From Paracentrotus lividus (lineage: Eukaryota > Echinodermata > Echinoidea > Camarodonta > Echinidae): DNA of 64,000 bases. Position 1 is the first letter of the stretch. Each line of letters begins with the position of its first letter. The notes beneath the pieces were generated by a model. It worked only from the letters and a program-made list of their open reading frames with translations, was not told the DNA's origin and did not search any database. The DNA is taken from the NCBI GenBank assembly GCA_940671915.1, contig CALNVZ010003434.1, positions 10,987,339-11,051,338 on the forward strand, in the 5' to 3' direction. A program made the translations under genes and the position numbers. Below are positions 13,701 through 23,960 of the stretch, in pieces.

Positions 13701-13861
13701 TTTGGTATTGTGGCAACTGTCAAATTTCTTGATCTTCTAAATTACCAATGCTTTTAAGGCAAAAATTCCTTGACAAAAGAAATGGGGCATGAACATTAAG
13801 ATGCTTGAATGAAAATGGAGTAATTACCTTGAGGAGTTGGCTGGTTTTCATCATCTGCCAT
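4207..13861 (-). CDS. CFAP251: CFAP251/WDR66, cilia- and flagella-associated protein 251; 5' twelve coding exons, 3' end outside window
   Basis: Axonemal WD-repeat protein. Known family members belong to the calmodulin- and spoke-associated complex, with CFAP61 and CFAP91, at the base of radial spoke 3. Coding exons on the minus strand: 13828-13861, 11883-12415, 11631-11681, 11235-11516, 10296-10442, 9150-9253, 7834-7942, 7175-7333, 6467-6635, 5893-5983, 4841-4978, 4207-4336. All have AG/GT borders, and the phases join into 649 residues without a stop. Residues 1-300 are acidic and low in complexity (Glu/Pro/Gln/Thr), with a 14-residue repeat [16 protein letters not shown] repeats follow from about 301, with family-typical segments [31 protein letters not shown] and [11 protein letters not shown] chose the start because exon 1 opens GTCATGG after a likely 5' UTR acceptor. 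The C-terminal WD repeats and EF-hand region known in the family were not found. Family assignment is confident; some exon borders could be off by a few bases. Confidence 0.92.
4711..4762. repeat. C10-A42 homopolymer run in a CFAP251 intron
   Basis: Ten or more C followed by 42 A. This is probably the poly-A relic of a retroposed sequence or a simple-repeat expansion, and its length is likely to vary between individuals. Confidence 0.85.
8800..8992 (+). mobile_element. 3' tail of a LINE-like retroposon
   Basis: AT-rich 3'-UTR-like sequence (ATTGTATTGTAACATTTTTG, then GCATTGCAC) ends in AATAAACTATATCTTATCTTATCT-type short repeats, the arrangement seen at 3' ends of CR1/L2-like LINEs. No reverse transcriptase frame is present. 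It lies in the CFAP251 intron between exons 6 and 7. Confidence 0.55.
8995..9139. mobile_element. TA-flanked MITE immediately next to a CFAP251 splice donor
   Basis: The termini are near-perfect inverted repeats: AAGGCGCGGTCCCACTG at left, and AAGGCCCGGTCCCACTG at right when reversed. A TA dinucleotide sits directly outside each end (8993-8994, 9140-9141), as in Tc1/mariner-type insertions. It is 145 bp with no coding capacity. It begins about 10 bases inside the intron after the CFAP251 exon 6 donor (9144-9149). Confidence 0.85.
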
Positions 13862-13919
13862 GACGACAATCAATTATTTTCTCCTTTTTTTTCTTAGACG
13901 GTTATCCTGAAGTATCTTT
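13862..13919 (-). other. Probable 5' UTR part of CFAP251 exon with upstream splice acceptor
   Basis: On the minus strand TTTATTTTAG precedes AAAAGATACTTCAGG, 58 bases before the ATG. It is a plausible acceptor, which would put the first non-coding exon and the promoter farther upstream (14-16.6 kb or beyond). Inference from the splice-site pattern only. Confidence 0.45.
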
Positions 13920-14369
13920 TCTAAAATAAAAAATGAGGAACAGAATTAATTTTGAATGAAAAATTGAAAAATTGAAAAAATAACAGAATTAGAAAATACA
14001 GTATGAGTGAAAGTTCAAGCTATGTTTTCAATCCATATTTTTCCACAGGCACAGCAATCAAATTGTAACACTGGCAAAAACAGGTTCATGACATAGGATG
14101 TGAAGAATGACATGGTCATGGAAGTGACATTTCCAATTCATACCTTGTTAGACCATATTCGTTTTGTATTAAAACTTTAAATATTCATTTGGAATATTAT
14201 CTAATATTAGACTCTACTTATAATTAATTTATGAAATATTGCATGCAAATTTCCTGAAATTTCAGACAGTCTTGACTTGTGATCAGATTTCAAAGTCAAA
14301 CTGTCTCCATTTGAAGTGACATTTGAACATGTAGATGTCTAGATCTATACCCGGTTGTTGTAACTTGTA

Positions 14370-14580
14370 TGTCCGGACATGTTGTTTGTCCGGACAGGAC
14401 GGCAATTTTAGCAGCTTTGTGAGCAATATTTCATTAATCGATTGAAAGTAATATCAGACAATTATAACAAAGCACAAATATTCACAAATACTTTTGCTAT
14501 TAACTGCACAAATTTTAAGAAAATCCAGAGCAAAAGATGCTGTTTTTATCTGCTTAAAAAGCCTTATTAGTGTCCGGACA
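14370..14580 (+). repeat. Three-palindrome module, copy 1
   Basis: The perfect 10-bp palindrome TGTCCGGACA occurs at 14370-14379, 14387-14396 and 14571-14580. The first two are separated by 7 bp (TGTTGTT) and the third closes the module after 174 bp. Sequence after the third palindrome (ACCCCCCATCCTACTACCG) also matches copy 2. The inside is AT-rich. Function is unknown; it may be a transposon relic or a regulatory module. Confidence 0.75.
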
Positions 14581-15012
14581 ACGGACCCCCCATCCTACTA
14601 CCGTGAGTCTAGTCTATGTCCTATGGCGATGCCGATGAACACAAAATCTGTCTTAAAAGGCTAATCATTTTTCAACAAATTCCTAAGGAAGAACAACTTT
14701 TTTTCTTTCTATGTTTGTTAACTGTTACCATATACAAGTCTACCGTCCCTTATTATGACAAAAGTGAGAGCGACTGTCTCATGTCCATCACGTATGCACC
14801 CGAACATTCTGAGCCCACGACCTACACTACAGTCTCGCGATTGCGTTTTATGAATTGCTTTATATGTTTTAAAATAAAGACTTATACGTACCGTTTTCTA
14901 GATGACTTGGTTGTTGACAATATAGATATTCTTACATCTGTGTTGAGTCATCTGTTTTTCCTTCCAAAATGAGTAAATTTAGACTTGAAATCTTGAATTT
15001 GAAGATACGACA

Positions 15013-16050
15013 CACACGTCTAGGTAAACTCACATGCTGTTTTCAAAAGAACGTAGAGGGCGAAAACACAAATAACGCCTTGCGGTAGTATTTAGGGTAA
15101 AGGTACTACTTCCGAGAGTACTTTTGCATTCCATTCTGATTATATCGCTGACCGATATATCAACTGAGGTCAAAGCAAATAGATCTAATTAAAAATTTTA
15201 AAAAAAAAAAGAAGGAGAAGAAGAAAAAATAAACAATAAAAACAATAAACCAGAAAGAAAGAAAAAAGAAAGAAAAGAAAACAGAGGAAAAAAATGGGGA
15301 AGAGGGAAGGAAAAAGAGAGAGAGAGAAAGAAGAAAGGCAAGGAGGAAAACGGAAGAGACAGAAAAAGAGAGAGAAAAAAAACGAGAGAAAAAAGGGAAA
15401 GAGATAGAAAGAGAGAGAGAGAAAAAAAGGAAGAGACTGAAAGAGAGAGAGAGAGAGAGAGAAAAGAAAAAGAAGAGAAGAAAATCATCGAGGAAAAAGG
15501 AAGAGAGAGAGAGAGAGAAAAGGAGAGCTAGAGAGAGAGAGAGAAAGAAAAAAAAAGGAATGGAGACCAGAAAAAAAAGCTTTAAAAAATTACAAAGAGA
15601 GAGAGAGAGAGGGGGAAAAAGAAAGAAGAAAAGTATGATGGAGAAAAAGAAGGAGAGATATAAACAAAGAAGAGAAGAAAAAGAAGAAAAGTGAGGAGAA
15701 AAAAAAGAAGAGAGAGAGAGAAGAAAAAGAAATGTAAGGAAAAAAAAAAACATAAAAAAGAAGAAAAAGAAGAGAAATGGGGGGGGGACGAAGGACAAGA
15801 AACAAATAATTAGGCCTAAAATAACTCTTGCAAATAGAAACAGCAAATAAAAAATATATAAATAAAGAAAAGCAGTGGCAAAAATAGTTGTATCCAAATG
15901 CTTTGCCATAATATCAACGCAAGAAGAGTTTAGCAATGTACTTGCTAGGGCTGACTCAATCAAAAATTCATTTTATCTTTCAAATGTGAAGGTACTTCTC
16001 ACACGTCTAGGTAAATAATTTGAAGGACTTACAAGCTGTTTTCAAAATTA
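15013..16050. repeat. Direct repeat pair flanking the polypurine tract
   Basis: CACACGTCTAGGTAAA occurs exactly at 15013-15028 and 16000-16015. In both places GCTGTTTTCAAAA follows after a short variable gap. A second, weaker pair is GGCTGACTCAATC (about 15949) and GGCTGACTTCAATC (about 16082). These indicate local duplications upstream of CFAP251. Confidence 0.65.
15195..15795. repeat. Polypurine (GA-rich) tract of about 0.6 kb
   Basis: The plus strand is almost wholly A and G for about 600 bases, mixing GAGAGA, GAAGAAG and A-runs, with a handful of pyrimidines. The long Phe/Ser/Leu open frames on the minus strand here only reflect this composition. Such tracts can form triplex (H-DNA) structures; whether this one does is not shown by the sequence. 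Confidence 0.9.
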
Positions 16051-16242
16051 AGGTGACAATCCAACAAGAGTTATCGATACTAGGCTGACTTCAATCGAGA
16101 TTCACTTTACTGTTCGACAAGTATCAGCAATACATGAAGCTTCGAGTCAACTCTACCTATATTTTTTTTCTTCGCCTGAGGTACGATGACTGAGGAATCA
16201 CAAGCTCGCCCACAAACGGTTATAGTAGCGATGGGGGGCCCG

Positions 16243-16447
16243 TGTCCGGACACTTAACAAAAATGAAGCCTGCGTTGTTTGTCTCAGGATTAAGCCAAAA
16301 TAATTGTGAATGATGCTTATCTTCATCAATATTTTGAGTGTAGAATATTCTATCACTTTGTTCCAAACAACTACAAAAAGATTGCTTGTAAACCTGTTCA
16401 AAGTGCTGGTCAAAATCGTCTGTCCGGATAAACAACCTGTCCGGACA
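16243..16447 (-). repeat. Three-palindrome module, copy 2 (inverted relative to copy 1)
   Basis: Read on the minus strand, TGTCCGGACA (16438-16447), a 7-bp gap, a one-mismatch copy (16421-16430), 168 bp of spacer, then TGTCCGGACA (16243-16252). Order, gap length and overall length match copy 1. Flanks such as CCCCCCATC and CTACTA are shared, while the spacer is strongly diverged. Open frames of 71-143 residues cross it, but none is recognisable as a protein. Confidence 0.75.
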
Positions 16448-16629
16448 TACAGCACTGGTATACCACTGGTACCAAGGAATGTAATTTGAGCTTGCTCATA
16501 TGGCGATACCGAGTTTTGGAATAGGCCGAGTGATGGGTTGATTTGGGCCGACTTTTTAACAATATAGTATTCTGTGTGCTGTAGCGCCATTTGCAATAGG
16601 CGTCGACTACGGACATGACGGACAGTCAA

Positions 16630-17580
16630 GGCAGTTAATGCGGTGAAGTTTTTTAATTTCTCCTTTTTTCTATGTTATAAGAAAAAAAAATCGTTTAAAC
16701 TTGCATTACGTAAAAAAAAAAGTGTGATAGGTATGAGTTTGTAGTAGTTAAGATTTGCATCATTAGGAATAGGAAAATAAAAAGAAAAGTGATCAAAAAA
16801 ATTATACTTTTCCGAAGGACTTGGTTAACGAGGTCAGTACTACGTATCGACCTCGTAGTAATGTGTGATGTCCATTGATATTGTCATGTCAAAATACCAG
16901 CATAATTAACAGCGTGTGGGACTGTACAGATCGAAAAATCGCTTTTTGCCGTCAGTTGTTTAAATAACGATTCCTGACGTCAGCATATGGCTATAATATG
17001 ATCTAATTAGGTGAGGTATTCTAGAATATTATTAATATAATTTCACCTACATTCTAAGTCATTACAAATTTTTTAATAATACTTAATAAAATCACAGTAA
17101 ACATGTTCTTTACGGTGCCAGTTGCGAAGGAGATGATTGATGTACCAGCAGAACGAAACTAGCAAGACGCACCAAATTTTGCGTTACTTTCCAATACTAT
17201 GTGTATTCCTACATGCACGGTTTTTTGATTTCACATATAATGTATAATAATATAAAAATCAAGAATATAAGTATCAGAAAAATTTATGTTCCCCCACCCA
17301 CCGTATAATAGTTTTTTTCCCCCCAAAGATGACTGATTGCCATTAAATTAACGAAAGAAGAAGAAGATTGGATTTCGTAATGTGCCTTTTGAGTGTGAAT
17401 CAGTTCGCTTCTTTAATTCTGATAGACTGTACCGTATGACTGGCATGTAGTAATATGATACTAAATTTGAATGGAACACGGTTGATGAAATGCTCCCTTA
17501 TCTGTACTTTGAATTAGATAATTATATTGATTAACACCAAGTACATAGCTAATATGGATGACTAGTAAAATATATATATA

Positions 17581-17622
<42 letters not shown>

Positions 17623-18470
17623 ATGTTATGCAAAATTGATCTTTGCAAGTTGTGAAAAAGAAAATGTGTTGCAGATAATATAATTAAAACAAAAATAAGT
17701 TTTTCCTTAATTACCATGGTCGTGGAAGAAAAAAAAAGGATAATCAACCATACATGTATTCCTCCAAGGAATGATAATTAGGGTCTACTATCCGGCATTA
17801 AAAAAACAAACAAACAAACAAACAAAAACCAAAAAAAAAGCAAAACAAAACAAAACAAAAAACAAAACAAAAAAACAACGACGCACAGGCCCAATAATGG
17901 TAAAACTAGCTGAACTAATGAGAAATACACATTCATTTTGCACCCGATGGTGGTTTAATATTTCGGTCCATTATCATCTTCCATAAATAAAAGTAATCAA
18001 ATTATTAAAAATTTTACTTACAAATACTTTCGAAAACGGTTTTTAGCTGAGTTTAAAGTCGGTGTTGTATACATGATTATGGCGTATACGTGCTGTTATA
18101 TTATTCTTCTCAATCTGATTTGACCCATTTCAACATGTCATGAATTAGGTAGTCTCATTTAGACTCTTCTCTGGTCCCGGTTGAGGAGCGGAATACGTAG
18201 CATTTACATGCCATATTTGCATTAGTTACTTGTGGTTTCATTGACCATATTGGAAGTGTGATTTTAATGACTTTGACGTTGCGCAGTGCATCAAGATTTG
18301 TCTGTTGTGTTTGATACTCAGAAGATAAAATATGTTTAGTGAATAAGTGCCGACTTGAAATGAAAAATGGAGGAGCTTGAAGAGAGGAAAATAAAATTTT
18401 GTATAGGCCCTAATTAGTTCATATAAAAGAAGTACTGTGGCCTCCTATCAAGCCTATATTGACCATGACA
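16630..18470. other. Gene-free stretch with simple repeats
   Basis: AT-rich sequence without supported exons. It contains a TA dinucleotide array at about 17569-17616 and an AAAC/AAAAC-rich array at about 17803-17877. The 71-residue Lys/Thr-rich frame over the second array is a composition artefact. Confidence 0.6.
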
Positions 18471-18474
18471 AGTA

Positions 18475-19009
18475 CACTCTAAAAACTGAAGTGCTAATTT
18501 ATCGGTGCTCGTATAGTGACTGCACCATAAGTGCTAAATCAGCACATTAAGTGCTGTTTTAGCACTTACCCAAGTGTTAATTTATTAACAAAAAATATTC
18601 ATGGTCGGTATGGGATTCGAACCGGGTTCATGGAAGAGTACCGCTGACGTTACCAAGAGACGGAGATCTCGCTACCTATAGCTTTAATTATGACAGTATA
18701 GTAGATAGTTATTCCAAATTTGAAAAAGGTTCATCATGCAACAATATGATTTGCTAGCAATCGTGAGATGTGAATTGGTCTAACGTGCTCGTCAGCGCTT
18801 CTCATGCGGGCCGAGACCCAGGTTCGAATCCCAACGAAGTCACGCCGTTTTTGCCCATTTTTGATGAAAGTTCAGCTCACGTGAAAGTGCTAAAACAGCA
18901 ATTTGAGTGCAGTTAAACAGCACTTTGAGTGCAGTCACTATGCAAGCACTTAAAAAGTGCTGATTTTAGCCCTTGAAGAGCTAAAAACAGCACTTCAGTT
19001 TTAAGAGTG
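18475..19009. mobile_element. TA-flanked inverted-repeat element carrying two inverted tRNA-like segments
   Basis: The ends are CACTCTAAAAACTGAAGTGC and, reversed from the right, CACTCTTAAAACTGAAGTGC, each directly flanked by TA (18473-18474, 19010-19011). The sub-terminal arms repeat AGTGCTGATTTAGCACT-like motifs. The centre contains a box-B-like GGTTCGAATCCC on the minus strand (18612-18623) and again on the plus strand (18821-18832). The plus-strand one is preceded by GGTCTAACGTGCTCGTCAGC, as in a tRNA head. No transposase. A non-autonomous Tc1/mariner-type element is the best guess. Confidence 0.8.
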
Positions 19010-19041
19010 TAAAAGAGCTGAATTATTGATTACCCAAAAAT

Positions 19042-19046
<5 letters not shown>

Positions 19047-19110
<64 letters not shown>
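19047..19110. repeat. GA dinucleotide microsatellite
   Basis: About 60 bp of GA repeats. It is continued beyond the transposon at 19114-20558 by GAGGGAGGGAGAGAG, so the element appears to have inserted inside this microsatellite. Confidence 0.9.
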
Positions 19111-19111
<1 letters not shown>

Positions 19112-19113
19112 AG

Positions 19114-20558
19114 CAGGGGCGTAGACAGCGGGGGGGATGGGGGGGATGCATCCCCCCCAACTCAAAAGGTGGGGGGGATGGCATGTACAATCATCCCCCC
19201 CCACTTTTCACGGGTGATATTTTTTTTTTTAAGGCTGAATGGGCTTTGCACACTCCTTTTTCTTCCACGGAGCTCTAAAAATTTTCGCTCGCGCTTCGCG
19301 CTCGCATATTATTATCATTATTATTATTATTATTATCATTATTAAATCTAGATTAATTATTTCTATATCTATTATATATTTATTTAGGCCTAGGCCTATA
19401 CTTATGTTATTATTTCCAGGGAAATTATTTTGTTTTTCTCCCTAGAGTTTTATTTCTATTAGTCTATTTACCCTATATGTTTATTTTAATTGCATTCATA
19501 CTTATAATTGTATTTTCAAAATAATAATATTTGCAGAGGTGTATTAGAGGTGTAGGCCTATAGGGGCATGTAATCTACAAGCCATGCTTTTTAACATGTC
19601 CCTTATTCTGTTTTTTCTTCAAATGCAACAAGATATTTATGCCTAAGAGTGTGCTTTAAATTTCAATTAATTTTGTAATACGTGTTTTTTAAGATATGAT
19701 GTTTATATGATTGTTATGTTATGTTTGTTGTCTTTTTTTCCTGAAAGAACGGAATTAATAAATACTGAGGGCATTGAATTGAAATGAAAATTTGAATTGA
19801 ATACCCCTTTGGGATACGAAATCGGCTCAGGCCCCTAATTTTTTTTTTTAGGTCGCGCTTCGGCTCGCTTTAAGGAAAGAAAATGTTGCACATAACCGCT
19901 TCTGTACGGCATGTGTTGTTTAATTTCGTTATTTTATTATGAAGGCCTTGGTATATTGCTGAGGTAAATTCGGCGCAACCCCAAAATCGGCCCCTTTTTG
20001 CCCCTTTTTGTGTTATAGATACAAAAAACACTTTTCGTTTAACCTCAATTTGTCCGCTCGCGACTACGCGCCTCGCCTGGAATTGTATATTGCCTCAAGG
20101 AAATTTAAGCGCGCACCGCCCTAAAATCGGCCCTTTTTATGGCCCATTCTATATGTGTAGGCCTGATAGATAAAAAAAACCCTCTGTTTGCCTCAATTTT
20201 CCGCTCGCGCTTTCGCGCTCGCTGGAATCGTATATTTCTGTAGGGAAATTCGATAACAACCCCAATATCGGCCTTTTTGCCCCATTCTATTGTGGTGTAT
20301 AGAACAAGAAAAAAACCACAGGCGTCTGGTTTACCTCAAAATATTTCCGCTCGCGCTTCGCGCATCTGTCCTAGAAATTTATATATGCGTGAGGAATTCG
20401 GGCGCAACCCCCCCGCCCCCCCCAGCGACATTTTTTGCCCCTTCTTTGTGTGTATAGATACAAAAAACACAGTTTCGTTTACCTCCACATTTTGGGCAAT
20501 ATGAGTCTCTGGACCACGAATCATCCCCCCCACATTCGAGGACCTGTCTACGCCACTG
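19114..20558. mobile_element. 1.45-kb non-autonomous DNA transposon with CAG..CTG termini, inserted in a GA repeat
   Basis: The left end CAGGGGCGTAGACAG pairs with the reversed right end CAGTGGCGTAGACAG. Exactly GAGGGAGGGAG lies on both sides, compatible with a target duplication of 3, 7 or 11 bp because the site is itself repetitive. The interior has facing G and C runs near each end. It also has about four units of 150 bp (19850-20490), each with a CGCGCTTCGCGCTCGC-like core followed by GGAAATT..GGCCCCTTTTTGCCCC..ATAGATACAAAAAACAC. There is also what looks like an inserted LINE tail (about 19310-19800) ending in TTGAATTGAA repeats. No transposase frame. hAT-like by its termini, unproven. 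Confidence 0.8.
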
Positions 20559-20561
20559 GAG

Positions 20562-20566
20562 GGAGG

Positions 20567-20608
<42 letters not shown>

Positions 20609-20612
20609 GGAG
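20562..20612. repeat. GA microsatellite, right part
   Basis: A GA-rich run that continues the microsatellite interrupted by the transposon ending at 20558. Confidence 0.85.
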
Positions 20613-20699
20613 GGGGCTCTTCAAGAAGGATTTATCAACGCAATGTTGAAATAACGATCAATTTAAAATGCTTTTAACTTTCAATTTAGGTTCCATCAC

Positions 20700-20846
20700 T
20701 ATTTATTTGTTTATATGAATTCACTTACTAGGAATTGCATTTTTATTTGCATTGTTTAAACTTTGATATTTATTTTTTGTATTACCCATTGAAATGTGAA
20801 ATAAGCTTAACCGAAACTGATAATGAAACTGAAACTAGATCATGTT
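20700..20846 (+). mobile_element. 3' tail of a LINE-like retroposon
   Basis: An AT-rich stretch ends in GAAATAAGCTTAACC followed by short iterations AACTGATAATGAAACTGAAACT. This matches the short-tandem-repeat tails of other LINE remnants in the window. No protein-coding part is present. Confidence 0.4.
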
Positions 20847-21044
20847 GAATCCGATAGAATGTTACAAACCCTACGGTTTTGAATGGCTGTCAGAACGTTT
20901 TAATGTGTCGTTATTCATTATAAAATGTTCAAGGCGTTTTGGTCTGATTGAATAATAAGTAATATATTTTTGGGGAAAATAGCACCAATAGAAACTATTG
21001 TCCCATTTTCCCGTGTATAGCAACATCATCATTATGAAACCATA

Positions 21045-21071
21045 GAGGTACTAACTTATAGTTAGTACCTC
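21045..21071. repeat. Perfect 12-bp inverted repeat with 3-nt loop
   Basis: GAGGTACTAACT, loop TAT, AGTTAGTACCTC. No U-rich tail or gene context suggests a terminator; a MITE relic is more likely. Confidence 0.6.
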
Positions 21072-21364
21072 CGTGGTGAAACAGTGTCCATTAAAATATA
21101 TCATAATTTTTTAATTCAACAGAATTAATGCTCTATGACGTCGTCTCATTTAGAATAAATAGTTCGGCAAAACTATTTATTATATAGTACTCGGAATTGT
21201 ACGTGTCATTTTCACAAATGTGCGATATGGTGACTGTCACGTTCTGAAACTTTCAAATTAAAACGATTTTGATGGACAGTTCATACTTGAACATCTTTCA
21301 ATTCACAAGCAAGGTTACGAAATATAAGGCTTCATAATCTGATAATGCCACAGATCAGGAGCTG

Positions 21365-21530
21365 GTCAAGCAGTTACGCCATGCACGATCAGCTCTGAAT
21401 TATTAAACGGCCGACCGTCTGATCAGACTTGCGGTTCGAATCTCACTCTCGTCCTTTGGATGATGACCAGTCCAAGACGTAATACCCATACCAGGGACCC
21501 TATTACAGAATTACTGAGGTCGTATACTTT
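21365..21530 (+). mobile_element. tRNA-derived SINE fragment
   Basis: A box-B-like GGTTCGAATCTC lies at 21433-21444, preceded by a tRNA-like segment (GGCCGACCGTCTGATCAGAC) and followed by ACTCTCGTCCTTTGGATGATGACC. That layout is typical of invertebrate tRNA SINEs. It does not fold into a complete tRNA (no acceptor pairing), so I do not call a tRNA gene. Confidence 0.55.
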
Positions 21531-22077
21531 GGATTCGACTTTAATAATTGGCACACGCACATGTCTGTCTACCCACAAAAATTTCGCAATTTTGTTTTGA
21601 TCTTTTGTTTTGAAGTTTTCATTTACATTTTGCATTTGACAGTAGTTAGAATGCTAAAAAAAAAATCATGTTCCGTTGAAATTCAAGGTAAGGAGTCTTT
21701 GCTTGCCCGTTTTCAATTGCCACGCGCTTCGATGTATTATGCACAATGAAGTTGAGGTTACTAATTCTACTTTTATATATAAATATGTTTTTACATTAAC
21801 ATAATCTTAATGTATTTTAATTAATATAATGTTACGCATTCAACACATTTTGCGTTTTTTGTTTTTTGTTTGTTTTTGTCTTTTTAAACATGACAGAACG
21901 AAGAAAATAATTAGACATGTCTACTCATAATGTACTGTATTTAAACCACTGTATTGGCCTGTTTAGAGGATCCAGTTTAATGAACGTTTGTAGGGCTTCT
22001 AAACCTTTTTCTGGTAATCCTTTTCCTGCTTAATGAGCTCTGTTAATCCCCGCAACTCTTTCCCACATGCACTTCAA

Positions 22078-23339
22078 CACTGCAAAATACGCCGGTGTTA
22101 AATGTGCAACTGTTACACCAAGCTGGTGCTAAGCATGTGGTGTTACTCTCAGTGTTAGATTAACACCAGACGGTGTTAAATGTTTAACACCAAGTTGGTG
22201 TTAAGCATTGTGGTGTTATTCGTATTATAAGATTAACACCAGTGAGTGGGTGTCACAACGGGGCGGACGTCAACACCTGATGTGGTGTCGAGTATCTAGT
22301 GTTAAATTTGGTGTAAAATAACACCAAACGGGTGCCATTTCCATAGCATTTGCCAGACCGGTGTATGCTTTTATCGACATTAACCCTTAGCGTGCCACGG
22401 ACACGTTTTTGTGCAGTTGTACTTATTATCTATACAATGGTAATAATTCATTTTCTCTTGATTGATTGCAGTATAGGCTTTGCAAATCGCACAGTTCATT
22501 GTATTGTGTCTGTGAATCGATTTCCAGTCATTTACACCACGCAAGAATATTTCATACCATTTTAAAAGATTTTAAAAGAAAGTCTACTTTTTTGGCTGTA
22601 AATTAATATGGCACGCTAAGAGTTAACACCCAGCGGGTGTTACAAAAGTCAGAATTGGGCACAAGAAATCGAGCTTCATGATTGGTTGAAAATCGGTACT
22701 GATATTTTTCAGAAGATCCGGCCGCGATCCGCCATTTTCCCGTGGCGCTTGAGATTAAGATAATCTTAAACATGTTAAATCCACCTAAATATAGATACCA
22801 TTTGTTCACGTGGTGGTCTGAGGAGATACAAAAAGGTATCTTTTGGTGGTAGAGATGGTAAGACATTTATCGTTTAAAAGAGATGCACTGCAGTGCACGC
22901 GCATTGGTCTATTAGCACTGCAGTGCACGCCTGCACTACATGTAGCTGACACTATGACTTCCTTTTTGATTATCAATAATCACGATCACTGTCTTACCAT
23001 CCTCAACATTAGAGTAAAATAGTGTCAAATTAACACCACAAGAGTGTCAATATTAGTCAACACCCTTTTAGTGTTAAATAGTTAACACCAAAGTCTGGTG
23101 TTCATTAACACCGTTTGGTGCGGTCCTCTCAGAACACCACATCAGTGTTAAATCAACACATGCAGTGTTACTTTACACCATTATGAGTGTCCGATTTAAT
23201 CAGCACCTTATGGGTGTTAAAAACGTGACACCTAAGTCTGGTGTTAATTAACACCTGTTGGTGCGGTCCTCTCAGAACACCACGTCGGTGTTAAAATCAA
23301 CACTGGTAGTGTTATTTTGAACACCACAGTTTTTGCAGT
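22078..23339. mobile_element. Inverted-repeat element rich in GTGTTAA/TTAACAC motifs
   Basis: The left end CACTGCAAAA and the right end TTTTTGCAGTG are inverted repeats. Inside, dozens of GGTGTTAA and TTAACACC motifs face each other. Near the right end a unit of about 137 bp containing TGGTGCGGTCCTCTCAGAAC occurs twice (about 23121 and 23257). The centre (22640-22990) is unique sequence. A TTAA-flanked MITE is nested at 22384-22622. No transposase frame seen. Confidence 0.75.
22384..22622. mobile_element. Nested piggyBac-like MITE with TTAA target duplications
   Basis: TTAA at 22380-22383 and 22623-22626 flanks termini CCCTTAGCGTGCCA and, reversed from the right, CTCTTAGCGTGCCA. A TTAA duplication with C-starting inverted repeats is characteristic of the piggyBac superfamily. 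At 239 bp it cannot encode a transposase. The 71-residue open frame across it is not a recognisable protein. Confidence 0.85.
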
Positions 23340-23834
23340 GAACCTTATTGCTTGATATCTCGAGTTCGCACACAAATGAAACACACTATTATTCAGGAGT
23401 ATGCACATTGTAGGCCTATTTTGAATGGTGAGTGGGAAATGAATATAGTTCGCATTTGCCGACTATATTCTGTAAAGAAAACATTTGGCAATTGGAAGTG
23501 ATAAACTTAAGTTCCAACGCGATAGCACTCCTACGTATGATTAGTGTTCATTTGCATATAAGAAGATGAATATTATTGTCATGCATTATGTAATGAACCA
23601 ACAATGAGCATGGTAATGGTATTATTAATCTGCAAAAAAAGGAGGTAATGCAGAGTTTCTTAAAAATAGTAGGGGGTCTATACTTACCTTCTAACCGATG
23701 TGGGCCGACATTAAAAAATAGAATAGAAATCACGATAAAAACAAGAAGAAAAGATTAAATGCAAAACCTATCGATAATTGCTCCGACTTATATATAACAA
23801 AATAATAAAAAATGTGGCCTATCATCAATCCAAT

Positions 23835-23960
23835 GGAATTATTATTATTATTTTTTTTATTATTATTTATTTATTAATATTATCATTATTATATTTATTA
23901 TTATTTATTTTTTATTTATTTATCTTTTTTTCTCTCTTTTTTTTTTTTTTTTTTTGGGGG
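23835..23960. repeat. ATT-rich and T/G homopolymer tract
   Basis: ATT repeats, then TTTATT repeats, then a T-run followed by a G-run. Simple sequence, possibly the tail of a retroposed element. Open frames here (Ile/Phe-rich) are artefacts. Confidence 0.8.

Noticed and set aside
15160..15963. 267-residue minus-strand open frame
   Set aside because: Translation of the polypurine tract (Phe/Ser/Leu only), with no domain or codon signal.
16198..16629. 143-residue minus-strand open frame and overlapping frames over palindrome module copy 2
   Set aside because: Not recognisable. Copy 1 of the module has stops and frameshifts in the matching frame, so coding is unlikely, though a decayed coding exon cannot be wholly excluded.
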